13,115 nucleotides of DNA from CAVSWN01 sp046728115 (lineage in GTDB: Bacteria; Acidobacteriota; Vicinamibacteria; Vicinamibacterales; CAVVIG01): NCBI GenBank assembly GCA_046728115.1, contig JBKPDW010000448.1:1-13115 (forward strand), written 5' to 3'. Under the pieces are notes generated by a model that was not told where the DNA came from, did not search any database, and saw only the letters and a program-made list of their open reading frames with translations. Of the stretch, positions 6,501 through 13,115 are shown piece by piece. The translations under genes and the position numbers were made by a program. Positions within the stretch are counted from its first letter, which is position 1. Each line of letters starts with the position of its first letter.

Positions 6501-6941
6501 ATGACACATCGATATATCAAGATTGGCGCTACGGTGCTCGTCCTCGGCCTCGCGTTTTCCGGGATGCTCTGGTCCACGCTGCGCGAAGGGACCGAGTACT
6601 TCAAGAATGTCGACGAGGTGATTTCGGACCATCAGGCCTGGCAGGGAAAGCGTGTGCAGCTGCACGGCTACGTCGTGCCCGGCACGTGGGTTCAGCGCCC
6701 GAACACGCTCGACTACAAGTTCAAGGTACAGAACAACCCGGCGCGCGGCTCCATGCCAGGCGGCATCGTCGAAGCGTCCTACACGGGACTTCTGCCGGAC
6801 ACCTTCAAGGACGAAGCCGAGGTCGTGCTGAAGGGAAGCTTCGGTCCCAGTGGAACGTTCCAAGTGGAGAAGGACGGCGTACTGGCCAAGTGTCCATCCA
6901 AGTACGAGGCCGCCAGCAAGGCCGGCAATTCGGGACTTTAA
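6501..6941 (+). CDS. ccmE: Cytochrome c maturation protein CcmE, CxxxY variant
   Basis: CcmE is the membrane-anchored haem chaperone of System I: it receives haem with CcmC and hands it to CcmF. The 146-residue protein has an N-terminal anchor at about 7-26 and then the OB-fold domain with DEVISDHQAWQGKRVQLHGYV, SYTGLLPDTFKDEAEVVLKG and FQVEKDGVLAKCPSKYE. The residue that binds haem covalently in E. coli is the His of HxxxY. Here that site is Cys131 in C-P-S-K-Y135, the variant described for archaea and some bacteria. A GGAAG ribosome binding site lies five bases before the ATG. It is the first gene of the Ccm cluster and ends seven bases before ccmF. Confidence 0.95.
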   Translation: MTHRYIKIGATVLVLGLAFSGMLWSTLREGTEYFKNVDEVISDHQAWQGKRVQLHGYVVPGTWVQRPNTLDYKFKVQNNPARGSMPGGIVEASYTGLLPDTFKDEAEVVLKGSFGPSGTFQVEKDGVLAKCPSKYEAASKAGNSGL

Positions 6942-6948
6942 AGGCGTC

Positions 6949-9450
6949 ATGGCTGCACTGGGAAGCTTCCTCCTCCTCGCCTCATTTGTCGCGTGCAGCT
7001 ATGCCGCCGTCGTGTCGGTGGTTGGCGCCCGCCGGCGTTCGCGCCGCCTGATCGAGAGCGGCATCGGGGGCTTTTATCTCGTCTGCGCGCTGATGTCGTG
7101 CGCGTCGGCGGTGATGATCAACGCCTTTCTCACCGGCGATTTCTCCATCAAGTACGTCGCCCACAATTCCGACAGCGTGCAGCCGCTCTTCTACAAGCTG
7201 ACGTCGTATTGGGGCGGTCTCGACGGCTCGATCATGTTCTGGGTGTTCCTGCTGTCGGTCTTCGGCACCGTCGCCGTCTATGTGAATCGCGAGCGCTATC
7301 GCGAGCTGATTCCCTACGTGGTGGCCACGATGTCGGTGGTGCAGATGTTCTTCCTGTACCTCATGGTCGTGCACAAGAGCCCGTTCAAAACATTCCTCGT
7401 CGGCGCGCCGACCGAAGGCGAAGGGTTGAATCCGCTGCTGCAGAACTTCTACATGGCGATTCACCCGCCGTCGCTCTATACCGGTTTTGTGGGGATGACG
7501 ATTCCGTACGCGTTCGGCATCGCCGCGCTCATCACCGGGCATCTCGACGACTCGTGGCTGCGCGCCGTCCGCCGCTGGACGATGTTTGCGTGGTTGTTTC
7601 TGTCGATCGGTCTCTTCCTCGGGATGATTTGGGCCTACGAGGAGCTCGGCTGGGGCGGCTACTGGATGTGGGATCCGGTCGAGAACGCGGCGCTGCTGCC
7701 GTGGTTCACGGCCACCGCGTTTCTGCACTCGGTGATGGTTCAGGAGCGGAGAAGCATGCTCCGGGTGTGGAACGTGACGCTCGTGATCACGACGTTCTTC
7801 CTGACGATATTCGGCACGTTCATGACGCGGTCCGGCATCGTGGAATCGGTGCATGCGTTCGGCGACGATCCGATGCTGGCGCAGCTCTTCACCGGCTTCA
7901 TGGTGGCGATTCTGACGTTCAGCTTCGGCCTCGTGATTTATCGACTGCCGCTCCTCAAAGCCCGCAATGAACTCGATTCGTGGGCGTCGCGCGAAGCGGC
8001 GTTCATGGTCAACAACTGGATTCTGCTGTTCGCGGCCATGTTCGTGCTCTTCGGCACGATGTTCCCGACCCTCAGCGAGGCAGTGACGGGCCAGCGGCTC
8101 ACCGTCGCGAGCCGGTTCTTCAACAAGTGGATGACGCCGGTCGGTCTCATCCTTCTGCTGCTCACGGGCATCGGACCGCTGCTGGCGTGGCGGAAATCAA
8201 CGCTGAAGAACCTGCGTGATCAATTCCTGTGGCCAGCGAGTACCGCGCTCGTCACGGGCGGTGCCGTGGTGGCCCTCGGCGTTCCGGTGTGGGCGTCGGG
8301 CCTGTGTTTCGCGCTGTGCGGCTTTGTCGTGGGCACGGTCGTTCAGGAGTTCTGGCGCGGCGGAAAGATTCGGCGCAAAAACACCGGCACCGACATGCTG
8401 ACCGCCATCATCGGTCTCGTCGGACGCAACAAACGCCGTTACGGCGGCTACATCGTCCACGTCGGCGTCGTGCTGATCTGCCTGGGCTTTGCCGGAAACG
8501 GCTCCAAGAAAGATCTGCAGGTGCTGTTGAAGCAGGGCCAGGAGGCGACGCTCGGCCGTTATACCGTCCGCAACAACGGCGTGAAGGTGAACGACGACGG
8601 TCAGAAGCAGACGGTGACGGCGCACCTGTCGGTCCTGGCGAACGGCAAAGAAATCGACACGATGTATCCGGCGAAGTGGTACTTCCGGAAACACGAATCG
8701 GAGCCGACGACCGAGGTCGCCATCCGTCGAACACTGGCCGAGGATCTGTACATCGTGATGGCGGCGCCTCCGCAGATCAAGGATCAGTCGGCGAGCCTGG
8801 AGATATACATCAATCCGCTGGTCAACTGGATCTGGATTGGTTTCGGAGTGATCGCGATCGGAATAGGGATCGCGCTCCTGCCCGAGCGCGCGTACTCGTT
8901 TGCGGTCGCAAAGCTGCCGGCCGAAGCGGCCGCGGCCTCCACTATTGCGCTGTTCCTGGCGATGATGCTGCTGAGCGGGTCTCCCGTCTTTGCGCAGCAT
9001 ATGACCGGCGCTGCGCCGGACGAGAACATCCAGGCCTCTCACTACCCGCGAAACGAACTCGAGAAACAGCTGCAGCACGAGATCGTCTGCACGTGCGGCA
9101 CGTGCGGCCATGCGAACATCGGCGAGTGCCGCAAGGATCCGTGCGGGACATCGCACCAGATGCGTGTGGAGCTCGCGGCTCTGATCGATCAGCAGAAGAC
9201 GCACGACGAAATCATCCAGTGGTTCATCGCCAAATACGGCGATCAGCGCATGCTCGGCGCGCCGATCGACAAGGGTTTCAGCCGCCTGGCCTGGCTGTTC
9301 CCGTATCTCGTCGGCGCCACCGGCGCCATTGCCGTCGGATTCGCCGCAGTGCGATGGTCGCGACGGGAAGATCGTCCGGCGGAACCGGCGGCCGCCGTGG
9401 ATGCGGAGATCAACGAGCGCATCGACGATGAGCTCCGGGATCTCGACTAG
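6949..9450 (+). CDS. CcmF-CcmH fusion, cytochrome c haem lyase component
   Basis: This 833-residue polytopic protein joins two Ccm factors. Residues 1 to about 650 are CcmF, which takes haem from CcmE and attaches it to apocytochrome c. It carries the WGGYWMWDPVENAALLPW haem-handling motif from residue 235, the HPPSLYTGF segment, many membrane helices, a large periplasmic domain before the last helix (625-645), and the usual ERAYSF end. Residues 665-683 (TIALFLAMMLLSGSPVFAQ) look like a former CcmH signal peptide, now an internal membrane segment. About 690-780 is a CcmH-like periplasmic domain with Cys714, 716, 719, 727 and 732 in a C-x-C-x2-C-x7-C-x4-C pattern, then FIAKYGDQRMLGAP and a final helix near 780-803. 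The ATG at 6949 is preceded by AAAGG. No stop or frame break occurs at the join. Its last 23 bp overlap the next gene. Confidence 0.93.
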   Translation: MAALGSFLLLASFVACSYAAVVSVVGARRRSRRLIESGIGGFYLVCALMSCASAVMINAFLTGDFSIKYVAHNSDSVQPLFYKLTSYWGGLDGSIMFWVFLLSVFGTVAVYVNRERYRELIPYVVATMSVVQMFFLYLMVVHKSPFKTFLVGAPTEGEGLNPLLQNFYMAIHPPSLYTGFVGMTIPYAFGIAALITGHLDDSWLRAVRRWTMFAWLFLSIGLFLGMIWAYEELGWGGYWMWDPVENAALLPWFTATAFLHSVMVQERRSMLRVWNVTLVITTFFLTIFGTFMTRSGIVESVHAFGDDPMLAQLFTGFMVAILTFSFGLVIYRLPLLKARNELDSWASREAAFMVNNWILLFAAMFVLFGTMFPTLSEAVTGQRLTVASRFFNKWMTPVGLILLLLTGIGPLLAWRKSTLKNLRDQFLWPASTALVTGGAVVALGVPVWASGLCFALCGFVVGTVVQEFWRGGKIRRKNTGTDMLTAIIGLVGRNKRRYGGYIVHVGVVLICLGFAGNGSKKDLQVLLKQGQEATLGRYTVRNNGVKVNDDGQKQTVTAHLSVLANGKEIDTMYPAKWYFRKHESEPTTEVAIRRTLAEDLYIVMAAPPQIKDQSASLEIYINPLVNWIWIGFGVIAIGIGIALLPERAYSFAVAKLPAEAAAASTIALFLAMMLLSGSPVFAQHMTGAAPDENIQASHYPRNELEKQLQHEIVCTCGTCGHANIGECRKDPCGTSHQMRVELAALIDQQKTHDEIIQWFIAKYGDQRMLGAPIDKGFSRLAWLFPYLVGATGAIAVGFAAVRWSRREDRPAEPAAAVDAEINERIDDELRDLD

Positions 9451-10090
9451 TTCAGTGCCGCCGTCGCGCGCCGCGCTTCCGCGGGCCAAGCCGCAGCCGA
9501 CAGCAGACGCGAACGCCGAGGTCGACGTGACGCGCGCCGATCAAGGCCTTCAATCATGGCAGTTCTTCGTGCTCGCCGCGCTCGGCTGCGCTACGGCTGT
9601 CACCTTCCTCGCCCGCGGACAGGGATTGATGGCGGTCATCCTGGGCTCGGTGCTGATGGCGGGGGCGGGGCTCGTCGGGATGGCCGCGCTGCGCATGCTG
9701 CGTCCGCTCGTGTCGGCCGATGAAGAGCGGACCGCGATGGTGGGGCAGCGGACGCGTGCAGCGCTCGAACGCGAAAAACTGCTGACGCTGCGTACGATCA
9801 AGGAGCTCGAGTTCGATCGCGCGATGGGGAAGTTGTCCGACGCCGACTGGCAGGAGATGTCGACACGACTGCGCGCCCGCGCGGCGAGGATCATCGGGCA
9901 ACTCGATGCGTCGTCCGGTTATCGCGATCGGATCGAGAAGGATCTTCGAAAGCGCCTTGGCGACAAAGACGGTGCGCTCGCGGAGCGCGAGCCTTCAGGC
10001 GAGCGAGCCGCCGAGCGGATATGCGCCGCATGTTCAACCGCCAACGACTCGGACGCGCGTTTCTGCAAGGGCTGTGGTCAGAAGCTGTGA
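9428..10090 (+). CDS. CcmI-like membrane protein with C-terminal zinc ribbon
   Basis: This 220-residue protein has two membrane segments (about 45-62 and 67-90). A cytoplasmic helical stretch at 115-160 contains LEFDRAMGKLSDADW, a pattern like that of CcmI/CycH N-terminal regions. A low-complexity linker follows, then a zinc ribbon with Cys199, Cys202, Cys213 and Cys216 (ICAAC, FCKGCG). CcmI normally chaperones apocytochromes to the CcmFH complex. Here the TPR domain is absent, so the same job cannot be assumed. The ATG at 9428 lies inside the end of the CcmF-CcmH gene, and the TGA shares a base with the next ATG, so translation is probably coupled. The frame is open upstream to 9329, but that part is antisense-like shadow of the fusion gene. 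The role in haem delivery or cytochrome maturation is inferred from position. Confidence 0.8.
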   Translation: MSSGISTSSVPPSRAALPRAKPQPTADANAEVDVTRADQGLQSWQFFVLAALGCATAVTFLARGQGLMAVILGSVLMAGAGLVGMAALRMLRPLVSADEERTAMVGQRTRAALEREKLLTLRTIKELEFDRAMGKLSDADWQEMSTRLRARAARIIGQLDASSGYRDRIEKDLRKRLGDKDGALAEREPSGERAAERICAACSTANDSDARFCKGCGQKL

Positions 10091-11322
10091 TGCCGAGCTG
10101 TACCTGTCCACGCACGGAACAAGGGAAACGGAGGTTTGGGTATCTCTTATTCAGCCTCCTCTGTGTCCTCCGTGGTGGAGACGTGGCGCTCGCTCAGTTC
10201 CAGATGCCGGACCCGAAGGAGATGTCCGGGATACCGCGCCCGGTGACGGATCTTCCGAACGGATCATTGTCGGTCCGCCTGATTCGCGGCGAGCTGTCGA
10301 ACAACATCGTGAATCACCCGGTGGAACTGCACGCCGGCTCGAAGGTGACGACCGTCAACACCGACGAGAACGGACGCGCGCAGTTCGATGCACTTGCGCC
10401 TGGTACCAGCGTAAAAGCCGTGGCGGTCGTGGACGGCGAGCGTTTGGAGTCGCAGGAGTTTCCGATGCCGGCGGGCGGCGGCATTCGAGTGATGCTCGTG
10501 GCGACCGATCCGTCGAAACGCCAGGCGACGACGCCGGATGCGCCGCCGATTTCGGGTCAGGTCGTCATCGGCACCCAGTCGCGCATCGTCATCCAGCCGA
10601 TCGATGACATGGTGGATGTGTTCTATCTGCTCGACATCGAGAACACCGCGCGCGCCCCGGTCAACCCGCCCACGCCGTTCTATTTCGACCTGCCGAGAGG
10701 GACCCGTGGATCGATCATGGACGGCTCGTCGCCGAAGGCCATCATCAAGGGCCGACGCGTGTCCGTGCAGGGGCCGTTTCCGCCCGGCCATACATTCGTG
10801 CAGGTATCGTACGCGGTCTCCGGAGACGGCGGGTCGTTCGATGCGAGCCAGACATTTCCTGCGAATTTCCAGCAGCTTGCCGTAGTGGTGAAGAAGGTCG
10901 GCGCCACGGCGTTCAGCTCGACCCGTACGTCCACACAGCGCGAGATGCAGGCGGAAGGCGAGACGTACATCGCCGCGATCGGCGGCGCCGTGCCGGCGGG
11001 CCAGGCGATCGATCTGTCGGTCAGCGGCTTTCCACATCACAGCACCGCGCCTCGCGTCATCGCGCTGCTGCTCGCCGTCGGGATCGTCGCCGTCGGGATG
11101 TCAGCGGGGCGACCGACAACGGATGAGCCAGACGCCGGCGCCGAACGCAAGCGATTGATCGCGCGCCGCGAGAAGCTGTTCGCCGATCTCGTGCGCCTCG
11201 AACACGACCGCCGGAGCGGGCGCACCGACGAGTCGCGGTATGCGTCGCGTCGGGAGAGTCTCGTGTCGGCGCTCGAGCAGGTCTACGGCGCACTCGACCG
11301 TGACGACAGCGTGGCGGCCTGA
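10090..11322 (+). CDS. Unrecognised secreted, membrane-anchored protein in the Ccm operon
   Basis: I do not recognise this 410-residue protein as a known Ccm factor. Residues 16-35 form a signal peptide ending in VALA before QF. About 58-138 looks like a carboxypeptidase-regulatory or Ig-like beta domain (VELHAGSKVTTVNTDENG, RAQFDALAPGT). A second extracytoplasmic beta domain covers about 155-315. A single membrane helix is at 320-338. The cytoplasmic tail 350-403 is charged and helical, and matches the helical module of the preceding zinc-ribbon protein over 29 ungapped positions after LE[FH]DR. The start is the ATG at 10090, sharing its A with the previous TGA; the open frame upstream to 10021 lies within the previous gene. 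A role in apocytochrome or haem handling is suggested only by the operon. Confidence 0.8.
   Translation: MPSCTCPRTEQGKRRFGYLLFSLLCVLRGGDVALAQFQMPDPKEMSGIPRPVTDLPNGSLSVRLIRGELSNNIVNHPVELHAGSKVTTVNTDENGRAQFDALAPGTSVKAVAVVDGERLESQEFPMPAGGGIRVMLVATDPSKRQATTPDAPPISGQVVIGTQSRIVIQPIDDMVDVFYLLDIENTARAPVNPPTPFYFDLPRGTRGSIMDGSSPKAIIKGRRVSVQGPFPPGHTFVQVSYAVSGDGGSFDASQTFPANFQQLAVVVKKVGATAFSSTRTSTQREMQAEGETYIAAIGGAVPAGQAIDLSVSGFPHHSTAPRVIALLLAVGIVAVGMSAGRPTTDEPDAGAERKRLIARREKLFADLVRLEHDRRSGRTDESRYASRRESLVSALEQVYGALDRDDSVAA
10150..10184 (+). repeat. Dispersed-repeat-like DNA inside the signal-peptide coding region
   Basis: The text CCTCTGTGTCCTCCGTGGTG at 10156-10175 is of the 'ctctgtgtcctctgtggt' type that occurs as intergenic repeats in many environmental bacterial genomes. 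Here it is translated as the LLCVLRGG core of a signal peptide. A related element is at 41-77. Identification is by resemblance from memory. Confidence 0.4.
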
Positions 11323-11336
11323 CGCGTGGCGCGCCC

Positions 11337-12041
11337 GTGAGCGTCGTCGATTTCGATGCCGTTCATCTCGCCGACGTTTCGCGACATTTCGCGCGGCGCC
11401 GTGCGCTCTCGCGCGTGACGCTCACGATTCGCCGCGGCGACATCCTCGGACTTCTTGGCCCGAACGGCGCCGGCAAGTCCACCCTGCTCGGCATTTTGGC
11501 AACACTCATCACGCCGTCGACTGGAGAAATCCGCTACGGCGACAGATCGGCGCGTCAGCTTGGCGCCTCGTTGCGACGGCGCATCGGGTTGCTGGCGCAT
11601 GAACTTCACTTATATCCGGAGCTCACCGCGCGTCAGAACCTCGCTTTCTTTGCAGGCCTCTATGGCCTCGACAGCGGGACGATCGTGCCTGCGGCGCTCG
11701 ATCGCGCCGGTCTCGCAGACCGTGCCAACGATTCGCTGAACGAATTCTCGCGAGGAATGCGGCAGCGCCTGGCGCTCGAGCGAGCGCTTCTGCACGAGCC
11801 GCGCTTGATTCTGTTCGACGAGCCGTTCACCGGCCTCGATGATGCCGCGGTCTCTCTCGTGTCGGAGCGTCTGCGCCAGCTTGCGGCGGGCGGGGCGATC
11901 GTCGTGCTAGCGACACACGATCTGGATCTGGCAGATGGTCTAGTGTCGAGGGTCGCACTCGTGCGCGAGGGCCGGTTGCTGGCCGACGAACCCGCGTCGC
12001 CCGGATTACGAGCACGGTACCGACGCGTGGTGGCAAACTGA
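11337..12041 (+). CDS. ccmA: Haem exporter ATP-binding protein CcmA
   Basis: CcmA is the ATPase that, with CcmB (and CcmC/D), drives release of haem-loaded CcmE. The 234-residue protein has Walker A GPNGAGKST at 41-49, the ABC signature NEFSRGM near 135-141 (FSRGM in place of LSGGQ, as is common in CcmA), Walker B LILFDEP with Asp161-Glu162, TGLDDA as D-loop and switch His194 in ATHDLD. The start is a GTG at 11337, 14 bases after the previous stop. The TGA shares a base with the ccmB ATG. A generic ABC ATPase is excluded by the adjacent ccmB and ccmC. Confidence 0.94.
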   Translation: MSVVDFDAVHLADVSRHFARRRALSRVTLTIRRGDILGLLGPNGAGKSTLLGILATLITPSTGEIRYGDRSARQLGASLRRRIGLLAHELHLYPELTARQNLAFFAGLYGLDSGTIVPAALDRAGLADRANDSLNEFSRGMRQRLALERALLHEPRLILFDEPFTGLDDAAVSLVSERLRQLAAGGAIVVLATHDLDLADGLVSRVALVREGRLLADEPASPGLRARYRRVVAN

Positions 12042-12718
12042 TGTTCCTGCGCACCGCTCTCCTTGTGCTCCGGAAGGACGTCTCGATCGAGGCGCGAAAT
12101 CACGAGATGCTGTCGACGACGCTCTTTTTTGCAGTGTCGGCGGTGCTCGTGTTCTCGTTCGCGTTCGTGAAAGAAGGGCAGCCACTCGAGGACGCAGCGG
12201 CCGGCATCCTGTGGATCGCGGTGGCATTCTCAGGAACGCTCGCGCTTGGACGGACGTTCGAGCGGGAACGCTACGCCGAAACATTGCGTGCGCTGCTGCT
12301 CGCGCCCGCGCCGCGCCCCGCCGTGTACGTCGGGAAACTGCTGGGCATCGTACTGCTGCTGGCGCTCGCCGAGGTGCTGCTGACGCCGTTGATCGCGCTC
12401 CTCTTCCAGGCCGCCCTCTTCGCGCGACCATGGCATCTCATCGCGCTGCTCACGACGGGAACCGTCGGATTCGCCGCAGTCGGGACGCTCTTCGCCGCCA
12501 TGCTGGTCCGCGCGCGCTCGCGTGACGTACTCTTGCCGATTCTGTTGTATCCGATCACCATCCCGGTAATCATTGCGGGAGTGCGTGGCACCAGTGCGCT
12601 GCTCGCCTCACCGCCTGATGAGCCGACAGCGACGATGTGGATTGGGATTCTGGCATCGTTCGACGTGGTATTTGTCACTCTCTCGCTGTGGACGTTCGAG
12701 CCGCTGATGACGGAATGA
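12041..12718 (+). CDS. ccmB: Haem exporter membrane protein CcmB
   Basis: CcmB is the membrane subunit paired with CcmA. The 225-residue protein has about six hydrophobic helices and family features: LRTALLVLRKDVSIEARNHE at the N-terminus, SGTLALGRTFERER in the loop before LRALLLAP, the VYVGKLLG segment, and RSRDVLLPILLYPITIPVIIAG near the C-terminus. The length is typical. The ATG overlaps the ccmA TGA by one base (TGATG), so the two subunits are likely translated in a coupled way. A 77-bp gap with short repeats follows before ccmC. Confidence 0.93.
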   Translation: MFLRTALLVLRKDVSIEARNHEMLSTTLFFAVSAVLVFSFAFVKEGQPLEDAAAGILWIAVAFSGTLALGRTFERERYAETLRALLLAPAPRPAVYVGKLLGIVLLLALAEVLLTPLIALLFQAALFARPWHLIALLTTGTVGFAAVGTLFAAMLVRARSRDVLLPILLYPITIPVIIAGVRGTSALLASPPDEPTATMWIGILASFDVVFVTLSLWTFEPLMTE

Positions 12719-12745
12719 CTAGCGGAGACATGGAGGGCGAGGTTG

Positions 12746-12785
12746 TCAGCCGAGCGGCACGTAACGCGAAGGCCTCAGCCGAGCG
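12746..12785 (+). repeat. Short direct repeat in the ccmB-ccmC gap
   Basis: TCAGCCGAGCG occurs at 12746-12756 and again at 12775-12785, 29 bases apart. A variant, TCAGGCGAGCGAG, is at 9995-10007 inside the linker of the zinc-ribbon protein gene. The second copy runs straight into the ccmC ribosome binding site. Confidence 0.6.
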
Positions 12786-12795
12786 AGGAAGACCG

Positions 12796-13115
12796 ATGAA
12801 GCGAATGTTCGTTCCGTTAGTGGCGTTGACGGGCCTGCTGTTCGCTGTGGCGCCATATCTCATCTGGCGGGCGCCGTACGAATCGACGATGGGACTCGTG
12901 CAGAAGATTTTCTATTTCCATGTCCCGTCGTGGATGGCAATGTACACGGCGATTGCTGTGTGCGGTGTCGGCAGCGCGATATATCTGTTCCAGGGCAGCA
13001 AGGCGGCCGACGGCTACGCGGTCGCCGGTGCCGAAGTGGCAGTGTTGTTCGGGCTGATGGGACTCGTGTCCGGCCCGCTGTGGGGAAGAAAGGCATGGGG
13101 CGTGTGGTGGGTGTG
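12796..13115 (+). CDS. ccmC: Haem exporter protein CcmC, 5' part only
   Basis: CcmC binds haem at the outer face of the membrane and loads it on CcmE. Only the first 106 codons are in the window, and the gene runs off the right edge with no stop. Seen are a first hydrophobic helix (about 5-24), the KIFYFHVPSWMAMY segment with His42, a family haem-ligand position, two more helices, and the start of the tryptophan-rich motif GPLWGRKAWGVWWV just at the edge. The ATG at 12796 follows GAGGAAG at good spacing. An in-frame ATG at 12730 would add 22 residues of Arg/Ala-rich sequence made of repeat DNA, which is unlike CcmC, so it is not used. Confidence 0.92.
   Translation, partial: MKRMFVPLVALTGLLFAVAPYLIWRAPYESTMGLVQKIFYFHVPSWMAMYTAIAVCGVGSAIYLFQGSKAADGYAVAGAEVAVLFGLMGLVSGPLWGRKAWGVWWV

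Noticed and set aside
6993..7970. A 325-codon plus-strand frame inside ccmF
   Set aside because: It is out of frame with the CcmF motifs and Arg-rich, as expected for a shifted frame of a GC-rich membrane protein gene.
8197..9489. A 430-codon minus-strand open frame opposite the CcmF-CcmH gene
   Set aside because: It is an antisense shadow with no domain, and the plus-strand frame has unmistakable CcmF and CcmH motifs.
12730..12795. An upstream ATG that would extend CcmC by 22 residues
   Set aside because: The added residues are Arg/Ala-rich, come from repeat DNA, and do not resemble a CcmC N-terminus; the ATG at 12796 has a better ribosome binding site.

Overview
The window is GC-rich, gene-dense bacterial chromosome and most resembles an Acidobacteriota genome, perhaps of the Vicinamibacteria type. 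That placement is inference. It rests on a remnant of the large FtsX/MacB-type permeases that are abundant in Acidobacteriota, on a secreted protein with 29-residue repeats of a kind I associate with the same phylum, on many GTG starts, and on tightly overlapping genes. No rRNA or tRNA gene, CRISPR array, insertion sequence or phage gene was seen.

Left part, minus strand (1-2683). A decayed C-terminal fragment of a permease (117-315) lies downstream of a secreted protein made of ten 29-residue repeats (343-1593). That protein follows recA (1646-2683) after a 52-bp gap. recA has a recognisable promoter at 2774-2803. Divergent from recA, a YdjM-type membrane protein (2917-3465) runs right and overlaps the 3' end of the next minus-strand gene by 72 bp.

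Centre (3394-6391). A minus-strand cluster encodes a DUF721/DciA-like protein, an acetyl-CoA C-acetyltransferase and a 3-hydroxyacyl-CoA dehydrogenase. The two enzymes catalyse consecutive steps between acetyl-CoA and 3-hydroxybutyryl-CoA, or the reverse in beta-oxidation. The Maf nucleotide pyrophosphatase gene starts only 19 bp from the DUF721 gene on the opposite strand. A strong hairpin follows maf.

Right part, plus strand (6501 to the window end). This is a cytochrome c maturation (System I, Ccm) operon in an unusual order: ccmE, a ccmF-ccmH fusion, a CcmI-like zinc-ribbon membrane protein, an unrecognised secreted/anchored protein, ccmA, ccmB, and ccmC cut by the window edge. Gene junctions are overlapping or only a few bases apart except before ccmC. 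CcmA and CcmB power release of haem-loaded CcmE, CcmC loads haem on CcmE, CcmF transfers haem to apocytochrome, and the CcmH domain handles the apocytochrome thiols. CcmE carries the CxxxY haem-binding variant instead of HxxxY. The CcmH domain has five cysteines and is fused to CcmF. The two accessory proteins share a matching cytoplasmic helical module. This operon is the most interesting part of the window.
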